Shown: positions 17,739-27,379, counted from the first letter of the stretch. The stretch: 64,000 nucleotides of DNA from JADCGM01 sp943370355 (GCA_943370355.1 CALRQP020000007.1:1-64000); one strand, 5' to 3'. Numbers and translations are program-made. Notes: a model not told the origin generated them from the sequence alone.

Positions 17739-20339
17739 TCAAATCAGCGCCTTGATCTCGTAAAGCAGGTCGAGCGCGGCGCGGGGGGTCAGCGTGTCGG
17801 GAGCGATGTCGGCTAGGCGGTCGCGCAAGGGGTCGCTTGGCGGCTCGGCGGGGGCGGCCGCGAAGAGGGGCAGGTCGTCGAGACCGGCCGCAATCCCGCC
17901 CGTTGCAGCCTTGCCGGCTTCGAGGCGTTTGAGGACTTCGGCGGCGCGGGTGAGGACAGGCTTCGGGAGGCCGGCGAGGCGGGCGACGGCGAGGCCGTAG
18001 CTGCGGTCGGCAGCACCGGGGGCGAGTTCGTGGAGGAACACGAGTTCACCTTTGAACTCACGGACTTTTACGGTGTGGAGGGCGAGGGCGCCGAGGCGGG
18101 TCGAAAGGCGCGTAAGTTCATGATAATGCGTGGCAAATAGGCAGCGGCAGGCGAGGTCGTCGTGGACGGCTTCAAGGACAGCCCAGGCGATGGCGAGGCC
18201 GTCGTAGGTCGAGGTGCCGCGGCCGACTTCGTCGAGGATGACGAGCGAGGACTTCGTCGCCTGCGACAGGATCGCGGCCGTTTCGACCATTTCCACCATG
18301 AAGGTCGAGCGTCCCTGCGCGAGATTGTCCGACGCGCCGACGCGGCTGAACAATTTGTCGACGACGCCGATATGGGCGCGGGCAGCGGGAACGAAGCTGC
18401 CGGTTTGGGCGAGCACGGCGAGCAGCGCATTCTGGCGCAGGAAGGTCGATTTGCCGGCCATGTTGGGGCCGGTGACGAGCCAGAGGCGCGAGGATTCGCC
18501 GAGATCGCAGTCGTTGCCGACGAACGGCGCGCGGTCGCGGCGCAGGGCGGCCTCGACGACGGGGTGGCGGCCGCGCTCGACGTCAAAGGCGCAGCTGTCA
18601 TCGACGGTCGGGCGGACCCAGCCCTCGGTCGCGGCAAGTTCGGCGAGCGCTGATGCGACATCGAGCCGGGCAAGCGCCGACGCAGTTGTTTGGATCACGG
18701 TGGCGCGGTCGAGCACGGCCTGCCGCAGCTCCTCGAAATGCGCGGCCTCGGCGGCGAGGGCGTGGTCGTGGGCATGCGCGATCTTCGCGGCGAGTTCGCC
18801 GAGTTCGACCGAGCCGAAGCGCACGACACCGGCGAGCGTCTGGCGGTGCACGAAACCGCTGTCGGCGCGCATCAGCGCATCGGCGCGCGTCGCGGTAACC
18901 TCGACATGATAGCCGAGGACATTGTTGTGGCGGATCTTGAGCGCGGTGACGCCGGTCTGCTCGCGATAGCGCGCCTCGAGTGCGGCCACGAGGCGGCGGC
19001 CGTCCGAGGCGGCGGAGCGCAGCGCATCGAGGCCGTCGTCATAGCCCGCCGCGATGAAGCCGCCTGAGGCGATATCGACCGGCGGCTCGGCGACGAGCGC
19101 CCGGGCCAGTGCGTCGATATCGGCCCCATGCGCGCCGATGCGGTCGAGCGTGGCGGCAAGCAAGTCGGGCGACATCGCCGCCTGGCGAAGCTGCGCCTGC
19201 AGCGTCACAGCCGCCGTCAGGCCGTCGCGGATCATCGCAAGGTCGCGCGGGCCGCCGCGGCCAACGGCGAGGCGGCCGAGCGCGCGTTCGAGGTCGGGGG
19301 CGCGCTTCAGCGATTCGCGGGTACGGCTGCGCGCGATGCCGTCAACGGCAAACCAGCCGACCATGTCGAGGCGCGCACCGATGGCGGGCGCATCGGTCAG
19401 CGGCGCAGCGAGGTCGGCAGCGAGCAAGCGAGCGCCCGCGCCCGTGACGGTGCAGTCGATGCAGTCCAGCAGGCTGCCACTGCGGCTGCCCGCCGCCGAG
19501 CGGGTCAGTTCGAGGCTGGCGCGCGTCGCTGCGTCGATGAGCATCGTGCCGCCCGGTGCATGGACGCGCGGCGGTTGCAAACGGGGCAGGGCGGCTTTGC
19601 CGGTGTCGCCGAGATAGGCGATGAGCGCGCCCGCGGCCGCCGCTTCGGCGCGCCCGATGTTTCCGAAACCGTCGAGCGTTGTGACGCCGAACAGTTGCTT
19701 CAGCCGCTCGGTCCCCTTCGTGGAATCGAACAGGTCGCGCGGCAGGCGCGTCGCGGTGCCGGGGCCAGCGCCGTCATCGGGAGCCAGCAGCTCGGCAGGA
19801 TCGAGCCGGGCCAGTTCGGCATCGAGCGCGGCGGGCGGGAACGCCATGAGGTCGAAGCTGCCCGTCGAGATATCGCACCAGGCTAGCGCCATGACGCCGC
19901 CGACTTCGGCGAGCGCCGCGAGATAATTGCTGGCGCGCGTGTCGAGCAGCGCTTCCTCGGTCAGCGTGCCGGGCGTCACGACGCGGACGATGGCACGGGC
20001 CACGACCGACTTGCCGCCGCGCTTCTTCGCTTCGGCGGGATCCTCGATCTGCTCGGCAATCGCGACGCGGTGGCCGGCGCGGATCAGCCGGGCGAGATAC
20101 ATTTCGGCCGCATGGACGGGAACGCCGCACATCGGGATGTCGGCCCCGTCATGCTGGCCGCGCTTGGTCAGCGCGATGTCGAGCGTCGCGGCGGCTTTGG
20201 CCGCATCCTCGAAGAACAATTCGTAGAAATCGCCCATGCGGTAGAACAGCAGGCAGCCGGGTGCTTCCGCCTTGATCGCGAGATATTGCGCCATCATCGG
20301 CGTTGCGGTCGGGGCGGCTGTCATCGGCCCGGCTGTCAT
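17739..20339 (-). CDS. mutS: DNA mismatch repair protein MutS
   Basis: An 866-residue mismatch sensor. The N-terminal mismatch-recognition domain has the Phe-x-Glu wedge in GDFYELFFEDA (about residue 37). The core/lever domains end in the clamp, and the ATPase has Walker A TGPNMAGKSTFLRQNALL (about 620), the signature region FSRVGASDNLAQGRSTFMVEM, Walker B LVILDEVGRGTSTYDGLAI and ATHYHEL. Length is normal. The start is ATG at 20339; internal ATGs at 20324, 20297 and 20294 are possible, but family members keep a short extension before M-M-A-Q-Y. Upstream, maeB diverges with about 70 bp between starts. Confidence 0.97.
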   Translation of the reverse strand: MTAGPMTAAPTATPMMAQYLAIKAEAPGCLLFYRMGDFYELFFEDAAKAAATLDIALTKRGQHDGADIPMCGVPVHAAEMYLARLIRAGHRVAIAEQIEDPAEAKKRGGKSVVARAIVRVVTPGTLTEEALLDTRASNYLAALAEVGGVMALAWCDISTGSFDLMAFPPAALDAELARLDPAELLAPDDGAGPGTATRLPRDLFDSTKGTERLKQLFGVTTLDGFGNIGRAEAAAAGALIAYLGDTGKAALPRLQPPRVHAPGGTMLIDAATRASLELTRSAAGSRSGSLLDCIDCTVTGAGARLLAADLAAPLTDAPAIGARLDMVGWFAVDGIARSRTRESLKRAPDLERALGRLAVGRGGPRDLAMIRDGLTAAVTLQAQLRQAAMSPDLLAATLDRIGAHGADIDALARALVAEPPVDIASGGFIAAGYDDGLDALRSAASDGRRLVAALEARYREQTGVTALKIRHNNVLGYHVEVTATRADALMRADSGFVHRQTLAGVVRFGSVELGELAAKIAHAHDHALAAEAAHFEELRQAVLDRATVIQTTASALARLDVASALAELAATEGWVRPTVDDSCAFDVERGRHPVVEAALRRDRAPFVGNDCDLGESSRLWLVTGPNMAGKSTFLRQNALLAVLAQTGSFVPAARAHIGVVDKLFSRVGASDNLAQGRSTFMVEMVETAAILSQATKSSLVILDEVGRGTSTYDGLAIAWAVLEAVHDDLACRCLFATHYHELTRLSTRLGALALHTVKVREFKGELVFLHELAPGAADRSYGLAVARLAGLPKPVLTRAAEVLKRLEAGKAATGGIAAGLDDLPLFAAAPAEPPSDPLRDRLADIAPDTLTPRAALDLLYEIKALI

Positions 20340-20409
20340 AGCGATGACTCGGGACTTTGCGAAAGCCCGCGAGCCGTCCTATCAAGACGCCGAGCAGGGG
20401 AAAATCGAT

Positions 20410-22677
20410 ATGGCTGATCTGACCGACAAGCAGTTCGAAGAGCGTGAAGCGTTGCTGTTCCACTCGTCGGGGCGACCGGGCAAGATCGAGATCACCCCGA
20501 CCAAGCCGATGGCGACGCAGCGCGACCTGAGCCTCGCCTATTCGCCCGGCGTCGCAGTGCCGGTGCGCGCCATCGCTGCCGACCCCGAGACGGCCTATGA
20601 CTATACCGCCAAGGGCAACCTCGTCGCGGTCATCTCCAATGGCACGGCCATTCTCGGCCTCGGCAATCTCGGCGCGCTGGCGTCGAAGCCGGTGATGGAA
20701 GGCAAGGCGGTGCTGTTCAAGCGCTTCGCTGACGTCGACTCCATCGACATCGAGTTGGCGACCGAGGACGTCGAGCGCTTCATCAGCGCGGTCGAGATCA
20801 TGGAGCCGAGCTTCGGCGGCATCAATTTGGAGGACATCAAGGCCCCCGAATGCTTCATCATCGAGCAGCGGCTGCGCGAGAAGATGAACATCCCGGTCAT
20901 GCACGACGACCAGCATGGCACGGCGATCATCGCGGTGGCGGGACTGCTGAATGCGCTGTTCCTGACGGGGCGGACGGCCAAAGAAATCAAGATGGTCGTC
21001 AACGGCGCAGGTGCTGCGGCGATTGCCTGCACCGAGCTCGTCAAGGCGATGGGCGTGCCGCACGACCAGGTGCTGATGTGCGATTCGAAGGGCGTGATCT
21101 ATCAGGGCCGCACCGACGGCATGAACCAGTGGAAGTCGGCGCATGCCGCGAAGACCGAGGACCGGACGCTCGCCGACGCCGTGCGTGGTGCCGACGTGTT
21201 CCTTGGGCTGTCGGTCAAGGGCGCGCTGACACCCGAGATGGTCAAGTCGATGGCGAAGAACCCGATCATCTTCGCGATGGCCAATCCCGACCCCGAAGTG
21301 ACGCCGGCCGATGTCGCCGCAGTGCGCAGCGATGCGATCGTCGCCACAGGGCGCTCGGACTATCCGAACCAGGTCAACAATGTGCTGGGCTTTCCCTATA
21401 TCTTCCGCGGCGCGCTCGACGTGCGCGCGACGACGATCAATGAGGAAATGAAGCTCGCTGCCGCACATGCGCTTGCCAATCTGGCGCGCGAAGCGGTGCC
21501 CGACGAGGTCGCTTCGGCGTACGGCGGCGGCAACAAGAAGTTTGGGCATGACTATATCATCCCTGCGCCGTTCGATCCGCGCCTCATCGAGGCGGTGCCG
21601 CTTGCGGTCGCCAAGGCGGCGATGGACACCGGTGTCGCGCGCCGGCCGCTTGCGGACGAGGATGCCTACCGGATGCAGCTGCGCAATCGGCTGAATCCGA
21701 TGACGAGTATCCTCGGCGGGGCATTCGAGACCTGCAAAACCAACCCGAGGCGCGTGGTGTTCGCCGAAGGCGAGCAGGAAGTCGTGCTGCGCGCCGCGGT
21801 CAGCTTCCGCGACGGCGGTTATGGCGTGCCGGTGCTCGTCGGCCGTGAGGAACCGATCCGTGAGGCGCTGGCGCGCATCGGCGTTGACAATGCGGGCGAG
21901 CTGGAAATCCACAACAGCGCCAACAGCCATCATGTCCCGGCGATGGTCGAGCGGCTGTACGCACGCATGCAGCGCAAGGGCTATCTGACGCGCGACATCG
22001 AGCGGATGGTCAATCATGAGCGCAACATCTTCGCCGCGCTGATGGTCGAGATGGGCGAGGCCGATGCGATGGTGTCGGGCGTCACGCGCCACTTCAACCA
22101 GGTCATGGGGCAGGTCGCCGATGTCATCGACGGCGAGCCGGGCCATGTCACCTTCGGTATGCATATGTTCGTCGGGCAGGCGCAGACGATCTTCGTTGCT
22201 GATACGGCCGTCAACGAGCGGCCCGATGCGACGATGCTTGCCGACATCGCCGAACAGTCGGCGGCCATCGCCAAGCGGCTGGGCCAGGAGCCGCGCGTCG
22301 CCTTCCTCAGCTATTCGAACTTCGGCAACCCCGAAGGCACGATCGTTTCCAACCTGCGCGATGCAGTGAAGCTGCTCGACGCACGCGGGGTCAACTTCGA
22401 ATATGAGGGCGAGATTTCCGCCGACGTCGCGCTCAACCGCAATATGGCGAAAGTCTATCCCTTCTCCCGCCTGACCGGCCCGGCCAATGTGCTGATCATG
22501 CCCGGCCTGCACGCCGCCAATATTTCCGCCAAGCTGCTGAAGGAACTGGGCGGCGGGCGGGTCATTGGTCCGATGCTGGTCGGCATGTCGAAGCCGGTGC
22601 AGATCGTGCCGATGACCTCGGGCGCGACCGATATCGTGACGATGGCGGTGCTGGCGGCGTCGGGCGTCGTGCGATAG
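20410..22677 (+). CDS. maeB: NADP-dependent malic enzyme with C-terminal phosphotransacetylase-like domain
   Basis: A 755-residue MaeB-type enzyme decarboxylating malate to pyruvate with NADP+. The malic domain spans about 1-430 (YSPGVAVPVRAIAADPE, HDDQHGTAIIAVAGLLNAL, VNGAGAAAIACTEL for NADP, FAMANPDPEV). Residues about 435-755 form the phosphotransacetylase-like domain (GAFETCKTNPRRVVFAEGEQE, MVSGVTRHFNQVM, SGATDIVTMAVLAA), which in MaeB proteins is regulatory rather than catalytic. The ATG at 20410 has AGGGG eight bases upstream; the ATG at 20344 would intrude into the mutS start region. Length matches the family (about 760). Confidence 0.96.
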   Translation: MADLTDKQFEEREALLFHSSGRPGKIEITPTKPMATQRDLSLAYSPGVAVPVRAIAADPETAYDYTAKGNLVAVISNGTAILGLGNLGALASKPVMEGKAVLFKRFADVDSIDIELATEDVERFISAVEIMEPSFGGINLEDIKAPECFIIEQRLREKMNIPVMHDDQHGTAIIAVAGLLNALFLTGRTAKEIKMVVNGAGAAAIACTELVKAMGVPHDQVLMCDSKGVIYQGRTDGMNQWKSAHAAKTEDRTLADAVRGADVFLGLSVKGALTPEMVKSMAKNPIIFAMANPDPEVTPADVAAVRSDAIVATGRSDYPNQVNNVLGFPYIFRGALDVRATTINEEMKLAAAHALANLAREAVPDEVASAYGGGNKKFGHDYIIPAPFDPRLIEAVPLAVAKAAMDTGVARRPLADEDAYRMQLRNRLNPMTSILGGAFETCKTNPRRVVFAEGEQEVVLRAAVSFRDGGYGVPVLVGREEPIREALARIGVDNAGELEIHNSANSHHVPAMVERLYARMQRKGYLTRDIERMVNHERNIFAALMVEMGEADAMVSGVTRHFNQVMGQVADVIDGEPGHVTFGMHMFVGQAQTIFVADTAVNERPDATMLADIAEQSAAIAKRLGQEPRVAFLSYSNFGNPEGTIVSNLRDAVKLLDARGVNFEYEGEISADVALNRNMAKVYPFSRLTGPANVLIMPGLHAANISAKLLKELGGGRVIGPMLVGMSKPVQIVPMTSGATDIVTMAVLAASGVVR

Positions 22678-22704
22678 GGTCGGCGCAGCGACAAGGGAGT
22701 GCCG

Positions 22705-23472
22705 ATGGCGACGCCGCTGTTTTTCATCCACGGAATGTGGGGCACGCCCGCGCATTGGTTCGGGCTGCGCGAGCGGTTCGAGGCGCGCGGGCACCCGACC
22801 TATGCCCCAGCGCTGCCCTATCATGACATCGACCCGCGCGCACCCGCGCCGCCGCAGCTCGCCGACCTGTCGGTTGCCGACTATGTCGCCTTCATCGTCG
22901 ATCAGCTGGCGCGGATCGGTGAACCGGCGGTGCTCGTCGGCCATTCGATGGGGGCGATGCTTGCGCAGCTTGTCGCCGAGCGGGTGCAGCCGCCGGGCCT
23001 GATCCTGCTGTCGCCGGGACCGACCGCCGAAACCGGTGCGCTCGGCATTGCGCCGCTGCGCACCACGGCGGGCGTGACCACCAAGGCGGGATGGTGGAAG
23101 AAGCCGACCAAGATCGACCGCGAAAAGGCGCTGTGGGGCATCTACAATGAGGTGCCCGCCGACATCGCCAACCGCGAGGCGGATGCGCTGGTCTGGGATT
23201 CAGGGCGCGTGCTGTTCCAGATGGCGATGCCCTGGGCCGACCCGTCGCATGGTACAAGGCTCGATTATGGCCGGCTGCGCATGCCGGCACTGGTCATGGT
23301 CGGCGACCGCGACCGGATCACGCCGGTGGCGACCGCGCGGGCAACGGCGCGCAAACTGTCGGGGCAGGTCGATTATCGCGAAGTGCCGGGGGCCGGGCAC
23401 TGGCTGTTCCATTCGCCGGTCGTCGAGAAGGTCGGCGCCGAGATGGAGCGCTTCCTCGGCATGCTCGGCTGA
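22705..23472 (+). CDS. alpha/beta hydrolase
   Basis: A 255-residue alpha/beta-hydrolase. The oxyanion region is LFFIHGMWGTPAHW, the nucleophile elbow VGHSMGAML (Ser in G-H-S-M-G), the acid VGDRDRITPV and the catalytic His GAGHWLF. The substrate is unknown. The ATG at 22705 is favoured over a GTG at 22699 because AAGGGA lies about 7 bases before it. It follows maeB by 27 bases. Its last 155 bases overlap the 3' part of the converging gene 23318-23905. Confidence 0.88.
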   Translation: MATPLFFIHGMWGTPAHWFGLRERFEARGHPTYAPALPYHDIDPRAPAPPQLADLSVADYVAFIVDQLARIGEPAVLVGHSMGAMLAQLVAERVQPPGLILLSPGPTAETGALGIAPLRTTAGVTTKAGWWKKPTKIDREKALWGIYNEVPADIANREADALVWDSGRVLFQMAMPWADPSHGTRLDYGRLRMPALVMVGDRDRITPVATARATARKLSGQVDYREVPGAGHWLFHSPVVEKVGAEMERFLGMLG

Positions 23473-23905
23473 GCAGGACGGCCGCGAAGACGCCGAAGTA
23501 GAGCAAAGCGGCGGGTTCGGGCGTCGCGACGGGGGCAAGCGGACGCGGCGGAGCGGGCGCTGGCATCTTCCAATCCAGCGCCTCGGTCATCTGCATGTCT
23601 TTGGCCAGCGCCATGCGCGCGTCGGCCGACCAGAAGCCAAGATCGTCGCCACTGGTCCAGAGCAGGAAGTCGGGTTCGGCTGCTGCGGCGGGCGGGGAAG
23701 GGTCGCCAGCTTCGGCCACCTCCGGCAGGACGGGCAAGGCCGGCGGCAGCGGATGTGCCTCAGCCTCCGGCACGGCGAACCAATAGCGCACGAGACTGCG
23801 AATGGCCTCCGCCGGATCGAGCGCCGACGCGATCAGCAGCGCGGCAACAAGCGCCGCCGCAAGGTGGCGCAGCCTGAGACGACGGAAGGCGGGGACGCGT
23901 GACAC
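23318..23905 (-). CDS. small exported protein with PEP-CTERM-like motif
   Basis: A 195-residue open frame. It has a basic N-terminus plus hydrophobic segment (LAAALVAALLIASA, about 15-29), a Pro/Ala-rich middle, then T-P-E-P (128-131), a hydrophobic stretch AALLYFGVFAAVLLSRA and an Arg-rich tail. That order (PEP, transmembrane segment, basic cluster) is the PEP-CTERM sorting signal processed by exosortase. Unlike classic members, the frame continues about 35 residues beyond the basic cluster and runs 155 bp into the end of the converging hydrolase. Function is unknown, and the C-terminal limit and the motif call are both uncertain. Confidence 0.45.
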   Translation of the reverse strand: MSRVPAFRRLRLRHLAAALVAALLIASALDPAEAIRSLVRYWFAVPEAEAHPLPPALPVLPEVAEAGDPSPPAAAAEPDFLLWTSGDDLGFWSADARMALAKDMQMTEALDWKMPAPAPPRPLAPVATPEPAALLYFGVFAAVLLSRACRGSAPSRRRPSRRPANGTASARPPALRDNRPAPTVCAPLPARSPPA

Positions 23906-24013
23906 AACTGAACGCTGTTCACGGCCGGGTGCCTCCGGTGTTTAGAGGTGGGCGACGGGACGGCCGCTAACGACTCCATTGCTGCCGTTCCGCCGTCGTG
24001 CCACCAACAACGC

Positions 24014-24343
24014 ATGAGCGACGAACCTTTTATCGAGCGCATTTTTGAAAGCGGCGAGGACCAAGTTACCGTCCGCTTTCTTCGGCCGCTTTTAGCTCCC
24101 GGCGGTGAGTATCAGTGCCGATGGGCGATTGCGTGGCCTGATCGAGTTCAGCAACGCTACACTTGTGGCTTGGACGGTATTCAGGCGCTGATGCTGGCGA
24201 TGAAATCCGTTCATTCAGAACTTATGGATAGCGACCTCTACAAGGCTGGGAAACTGACCTACGCCGATCAGCATGACTTGGACCTTCCGCCCGGTTGGGG
24301 TGAGGGGCAGCTATATGTGCCGCCCGAACGCAACGGCTCCTAA
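24014..24343 (+). CDS. conserved-looking hypothetical protein
   Basis: A 109-residue soluble protein that I do not recognise with certainty. It reads as a beta-rich first half (VTVRFLRPLLAPGGEYQCRWAIAWP) followed by a helix GLDGIQALMLAMKSVHSEL and a W-rich acidic tail. This arrangement is seen in small DUF6968-like proteins that contain one 'dQAL..al' helix. The ATG at 24014 is chosen because the upstream extension to 23948 is low-complexity. Codon usage is slightly less GC-biased than its neighbours. No operon partner is evident; the GFA gene starts 44 bases later. Confidence 0.55.
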   Translation: MSDEPFIERIFESGEDQVTVRFLRPLLAPGGEYQCRWAIAWPDRVQQRYTCGLDGIQALMLAMKSVHSELMDSDLYKAGKLTYADQHDLDLPPGWGEGQLYVPPERNGS

Positions 24344-24387
24344 CCACCCAATTGCGGCCATACCCAAATCCCGCGTAAAGTTCGCGC

Positions 24388-24723
24388 ATGAGCGTTCACG
24401 GCAGCTGTCACTGCGGCATGGTTCGGATCGAGCTTCCCGCTGCACCCGAATGGGTGGCGGACTGCAATTGCTCGCTGTGCCGGCGGACCGCGTGGCGGGT
24501 CGCCTATTTCCCGCCGGATCAGGTCCGTATTTCCGGCGAGACGACCGCCTATGTGTGGGGCGACCGCATGATCGGCATTCACCACTGCCCGACCTGCGGC
24601 TGCGGCACCCACTGGCAGTCGCTGGGCGAGGATTTCGGCAAGATGGGCATCAACGCCCGCCTGCTCGACGGTTGGGATGAGAGCTCTGTTGAAGTCCGGA
24701 AATTCGACAATGCGGACGGTTGA
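24388..24723 (+). CDS. GFA family (Mss4-like) zinc protein
   Basis: A 111-residue protein of the glutathione-dependent formaldehyde-activating enzyme (GFA/CENP-V) family. The zinc ligands are in GSCHCGMVRIEL, CNCSLCRRT and CPTCGCGTHW. Most members have no proven substrate; some act on S-hydroxymethylglutathione or have carbon-sulfur lyase activity. Its stop overlaps a TTG at 24720 that could start the thioesterase, so the two genes are likely co-expressed. Confidence 0.9.
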   Translation: MSVHGSCHCGMVRIELPAAPEWVADCNCSLCRRTAWRVAYFPPDQVRISGETTAYVWGDRMIGIHHCPTCGCGTHWQSLGEDFGKMGINARLLDGWDESSVEVRKFDNADG

Positions 24724-24737
24724 AGAACGCGCGCGGC

Positions 24738-25169
24738 ATGTCGGACGTCACGCCGCCCGACGGCTATCTCCCCTACACCCGCGCGAGCCCGCTGCTCGAT
24801 CCGTGGCGGCCGCTGTGGCTCAAGGAGTTGCCGGACCGGGTGCTGATCGGCGTCGAAGCGCGCGAGGCGCACTGCAACTCGCGCGGGACGGTGCATGGCG
24901 GCTTCTATGCGGCGCTCGCCGATCAGGCGATGGGACTGACGACCAACCGGCAGATCCTTGGCGCCGGGATGCCGCTCGAGAGCCTGCTGACGACGAGCCT
25001 GTCGATCGACTATCTGGCACCCGCCAAATGCGGGCAGTGGCTCGTGTTCGACACGCATTTCGCGCAGGGCAATCGCGCGACCTGGGTCGCCGAGATCGAC
25101 ATCCGCGCCGATGACAAGACGGTGGCGCGCGGGCGGGCGGCGTTCCGGGTCAAGCTCCGAGGGGCCTGA
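24738..25169 (+). CDS. PaaI-type hotdog thioesterase
   Basis: A 143-residue hotdog-fold acyl-CoA thioesterase. The signature NSRGTVHGGFYAALADQAMG contains the H-G-G turn and catalytic Asp, followed by LTTSLSIDYLAPAKCGQ and the final strand ARGRAAFRV. The preferred acyl-CoA is unknown. I chose the ATG at 24738; a TTG at 24720 overlapping the GFA stop would add six residues. Confidence 0.88.
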   Translation: MSDVTPPDGYLPYTRASPLLDPWRPLWLKELPDRVLIGVEAREAHCNSRGTVHGGFYAALADQAMGLTTNRQILGAGMPLESLLTTSLSIDYLAPAKCGQWLVFDTHFAQGNRATWVAEIDIRADDKTVARGRAAFRVKLRGA

Positions 25170-25241
25170 CTGGCAGCGTGAAACGGCGAAATTCGGCTTT
25201 GGGGTCGCGTTCGAGGGGCATTTGCCGCTAAAGCCCCCGCC

Positions 25242-26270
25242 ATGCAGTTTCTCGATCAGGCGAAAGTCCATCTGAAATCCGGATGGGGCGGCGACGGAGC
25301 GGTGTCGTTCCGGCGCGAGAAGTTCGTCGAATTCGGCGGGCCGGACGGCGGCGACGGCGGGCGCGGCGGCGACATCATCTTCGAGGCGATCGAAGGGCTG
25401 AACACGCTCATCGACTTCCGCTACCAGCAGCATTTCCGTGCCCAGCGCGGCACGCACGGCATGGGCCGCGACCGCACCGGCGCGGGCGGCGAAAATCTCG
25501 TCATCAAGGTGCCGGTCGGCACGCAGATCCTTGCGGACGATGACGAGCGCACGCTGATGGCCGATCTGACCAAGGCCGGCGAGCGCGTCGTGCTGTTGAA
25601 GGGCGGCGACGGCGGCAAGGGCAATGCAAGCTACAAAAGCTCGACCAATCGCGCGCCGCGCCAGTTTCAGCCGGGTTGGCCGGGGCAGGAAATGTCGGTC
25701 TGGCTGCGGCTGAAGCTGCTCGCGGACGCGGGGCTGCTCGGGCTGCCCAATGCCGGAAAGTCGACCTTCCTCAATGCCGTGTCGAACGCCAAGGCCAAGG
25801 TCGGCGACTATCCGTTCACGACGCTGAAGCCGCAACTGGGCGTCGTCGAGCATCGCGGCCGCGAGTTCGTGCTTGCGGACATTCCGGGGCTCATCGAGGG
25901 TGCTGCCGATGGGGCGGGAATCGGCGACCGTTTCCTTGGTCATATCGAGCGCTGCCGCATCCTGCTGCACCTCGTCGACGGCACGCAGGACGATCCGGTC
26001 GAGGCCTATGAGATCGTCCGTGCCGAGATCGAGGCCTATGGCGCCGGGCTTGAGGACAAGGATGAGATCGTTGCGCTGAACAAGGTCGACGCCCTCGACC
26101 AGAAGACGCGGACCAAGCTGCGCAAGAAGCTTGAAAAAGCGAGCGGCGCCGAAGTCGTCGAACTGTCGGGAGCGGCGGGCGACGGCGTGCCCGAGGTGCT
26201 CTCGAAGCTCGTCGAGGCGGTCGGGCGGGCACGGCCCGAGGCGGGAACGAAGCTATGGACGCCCGTGTAG
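25242..26270 (+). CDS. obgE: GTPase Obg
   Basis: A 342-residue essential GTPase linked to 50S ribosome assembly and growth control. The glycine-rich Obg fold fills residues 1-158 (GGDGAVSFRREKFVEFGGPDGGDGGRGG). The G domain follows: G1 GLPNAGKSTFLNAVS, switch DYPFTTLKPQLGVV, G3 DIPGLIEGA, and an N-K-V-D G4. It lacks the extra C-terminal OCT domain, as in most proteobacteria. The ATG at 25242 opens a long plus-strand run; its last 16 bases overlap proB. Confidence 0.97.
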   Translation: MQFLDQAKVHLKSGWGGDGAVSFRREKFVEFGGPDGGDGGRGGDIIFEAIEGLNTLIDFRYQQHFRAQRGTHGMGRDRTGAGGENLVIKVPVGTQILADDDERTLMADLTKAGERVVLLKGGDGGKGNASYKSSTNRAPRQFQPGWPGQEMSVWLRLKLLADAGLLGLPNAGKSTFLNAVSNAKAKVGDYPFTTLKPQLGVVEHRGREFVLADIPGLIEGAADGAGIGDRFLGHIERCRILLHLVDGTQDDPVEAYEIVRAEIEAYGAGLEDKDEIVALNKVDALDQKTRTKLRKKLEKASGAEVVELSGAAGDGVPEVLSKLVEAVGRARPEAGTKLWTPV

Positions 26271-27379
26271 CGCGCTTCGCGCCGGCGGGCTGCGCGCGGC
26301 TGGTCGTCAAGATCGGCTCGTCGCTGCTCGTCAAGGACGGGGAGGTCCGCCGCGACTGGCTGGCGACCGTGCTCGACGATGTCGCGGCACGGGTTGCGGC
26401 GGGGCAGCGGATCGCGATCGTCTCGTCGGGCGCGATCGCGCTCGGGGCGCAGCGGCTGGGACTCGCGAAGGGAGGCCGCGCCAGCCTTGAAGACGCGCAG
26501 GCAGCGGCGGCGACGGGCCAGATCGCACTGAGCCAAGTCTATGCCGAACTGCTCGCGGCGCGGGGACTGACCGCAGCGCAGATGCTGGTAACGCTTGATG
26601 ACCTTGAAGACCGTCGGCGGTTCCTCAATGCCTCGGCGACGCTCGACCGGCTGCTGACGCTCGGCGCGGTGCCGGTGCTCAACGAGAATGACAGCGTCGC
26701 AACGGCGGAAATCCGCTTCGGCGACAACGACCGGCTGGCGGCGCGCGTCGCACAGGCGGCGGGGGCGGGCGGGGTGATCCTGCTGTCGGATGTCGACGGA
26801 CTCTATACCGCCAACCCCTCGACCGATGCCGCCGCAACGCTGATCGAGACTGTCGAGAAGCTGAATGCGACCGTCGAGGCAATGGCCGACGATTCGAGCG
26901 GGTCGGGCCTCGGCTCGGGCGGCATGGTCGCCAAATTGCAAGCAGCGCGGATCGCGGCGGCAGCGGGCGTGCATCTCGCGATCGTCAATGGCCGTGCCGA
27001 CCATCCGCTTGCGGCGTTCGATACGACCGGCCGGGGTACGGTGTTCGTCGCCGCGACGGGGGCAAGTGCGAAGAAGGCGTGGCTCGCCGGGCGGCTGACG
27101 GTGCGCGGCCATATCCACATCGATGCCGGGGCGGCTGCGGCGCTGAAGGCGGGCAAGAGCCTGCTTGCGGCGGGTGCGACGCGGGTCGAGGGGCGGTTCG
27201 AGCGCGGCGATCCCGTCGGCATTACGGGACCGTCGGGTCCGCTCGCGCGCGGTCTCGCCGGCTATGACAGCGACGATGCGGCGCGGATCCTCGGCCTCCG
27301 CAATGAAGCGCAGGCGGCGAGCCTCGGCTATGCCCCGCGCGCGGCGCTCGTGCACCGCGATCACTTGGTGATGCTATGA
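26255..27379 (+). CDS. proB: glutamate 5-kinase
   Basis: A 374-residue enzyme phosphorylating L-glutamate, the first step of proline synthesis. The amino-acid kinase domain (about 10-265) has LVVKIGSSLLVKDG, IVSSGAIALGAQRLG and ENDSVATAEIRFGDNDRLAA. A C-terminal PUA domain (about 285-365) contains ALKAGKSLLAAGATRVEGRFERGD. It overlaps obgE by 16 bases and proA by an ATGA, the usual obgE-proB-proA order of sphingomonads. Feedback inhibition by proline is expected from the family. Confidence 0.96.
   Translation: MDARVARFAPAGCARLVVKIGSSLLVKDGEVRRDWLATVLDDVAARVAAGQRIAIVSSGAIALGAQRLGLAKGGRASLEDAQAAAATGQIALSQVYAELLAARGLTAAQMLVTLDDLEDRRRFLNASATLDRLLTLGAVPVLNENDSVATAEIRFGDNDRLAARVAQAAGAGGVILLSDVDGLYTANPSTDAAATLIETVEKLNATVEAMADDSSGSGLGSGGMVAKLQAARIAAAAGVHLAIVNGRADHPLAAFDTTGRGTVFVAATGASAKKAWLAGRLTVRGHIHIDAGAAAALKAGKSLLAAGATRVEGRFERGDPVGITGPSGPLARGLAGYDSDDAARILGLRNEAQAASLGYAPRAALVHRDHLVML

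Noticed and set aside
20149..22944. 931-codon open frame antisense to maeB
   Set aside because: A GC-rich shadow frame: Arg/His/Asp-rich, no family motifs, and fully opposite a clear malic enzyme.
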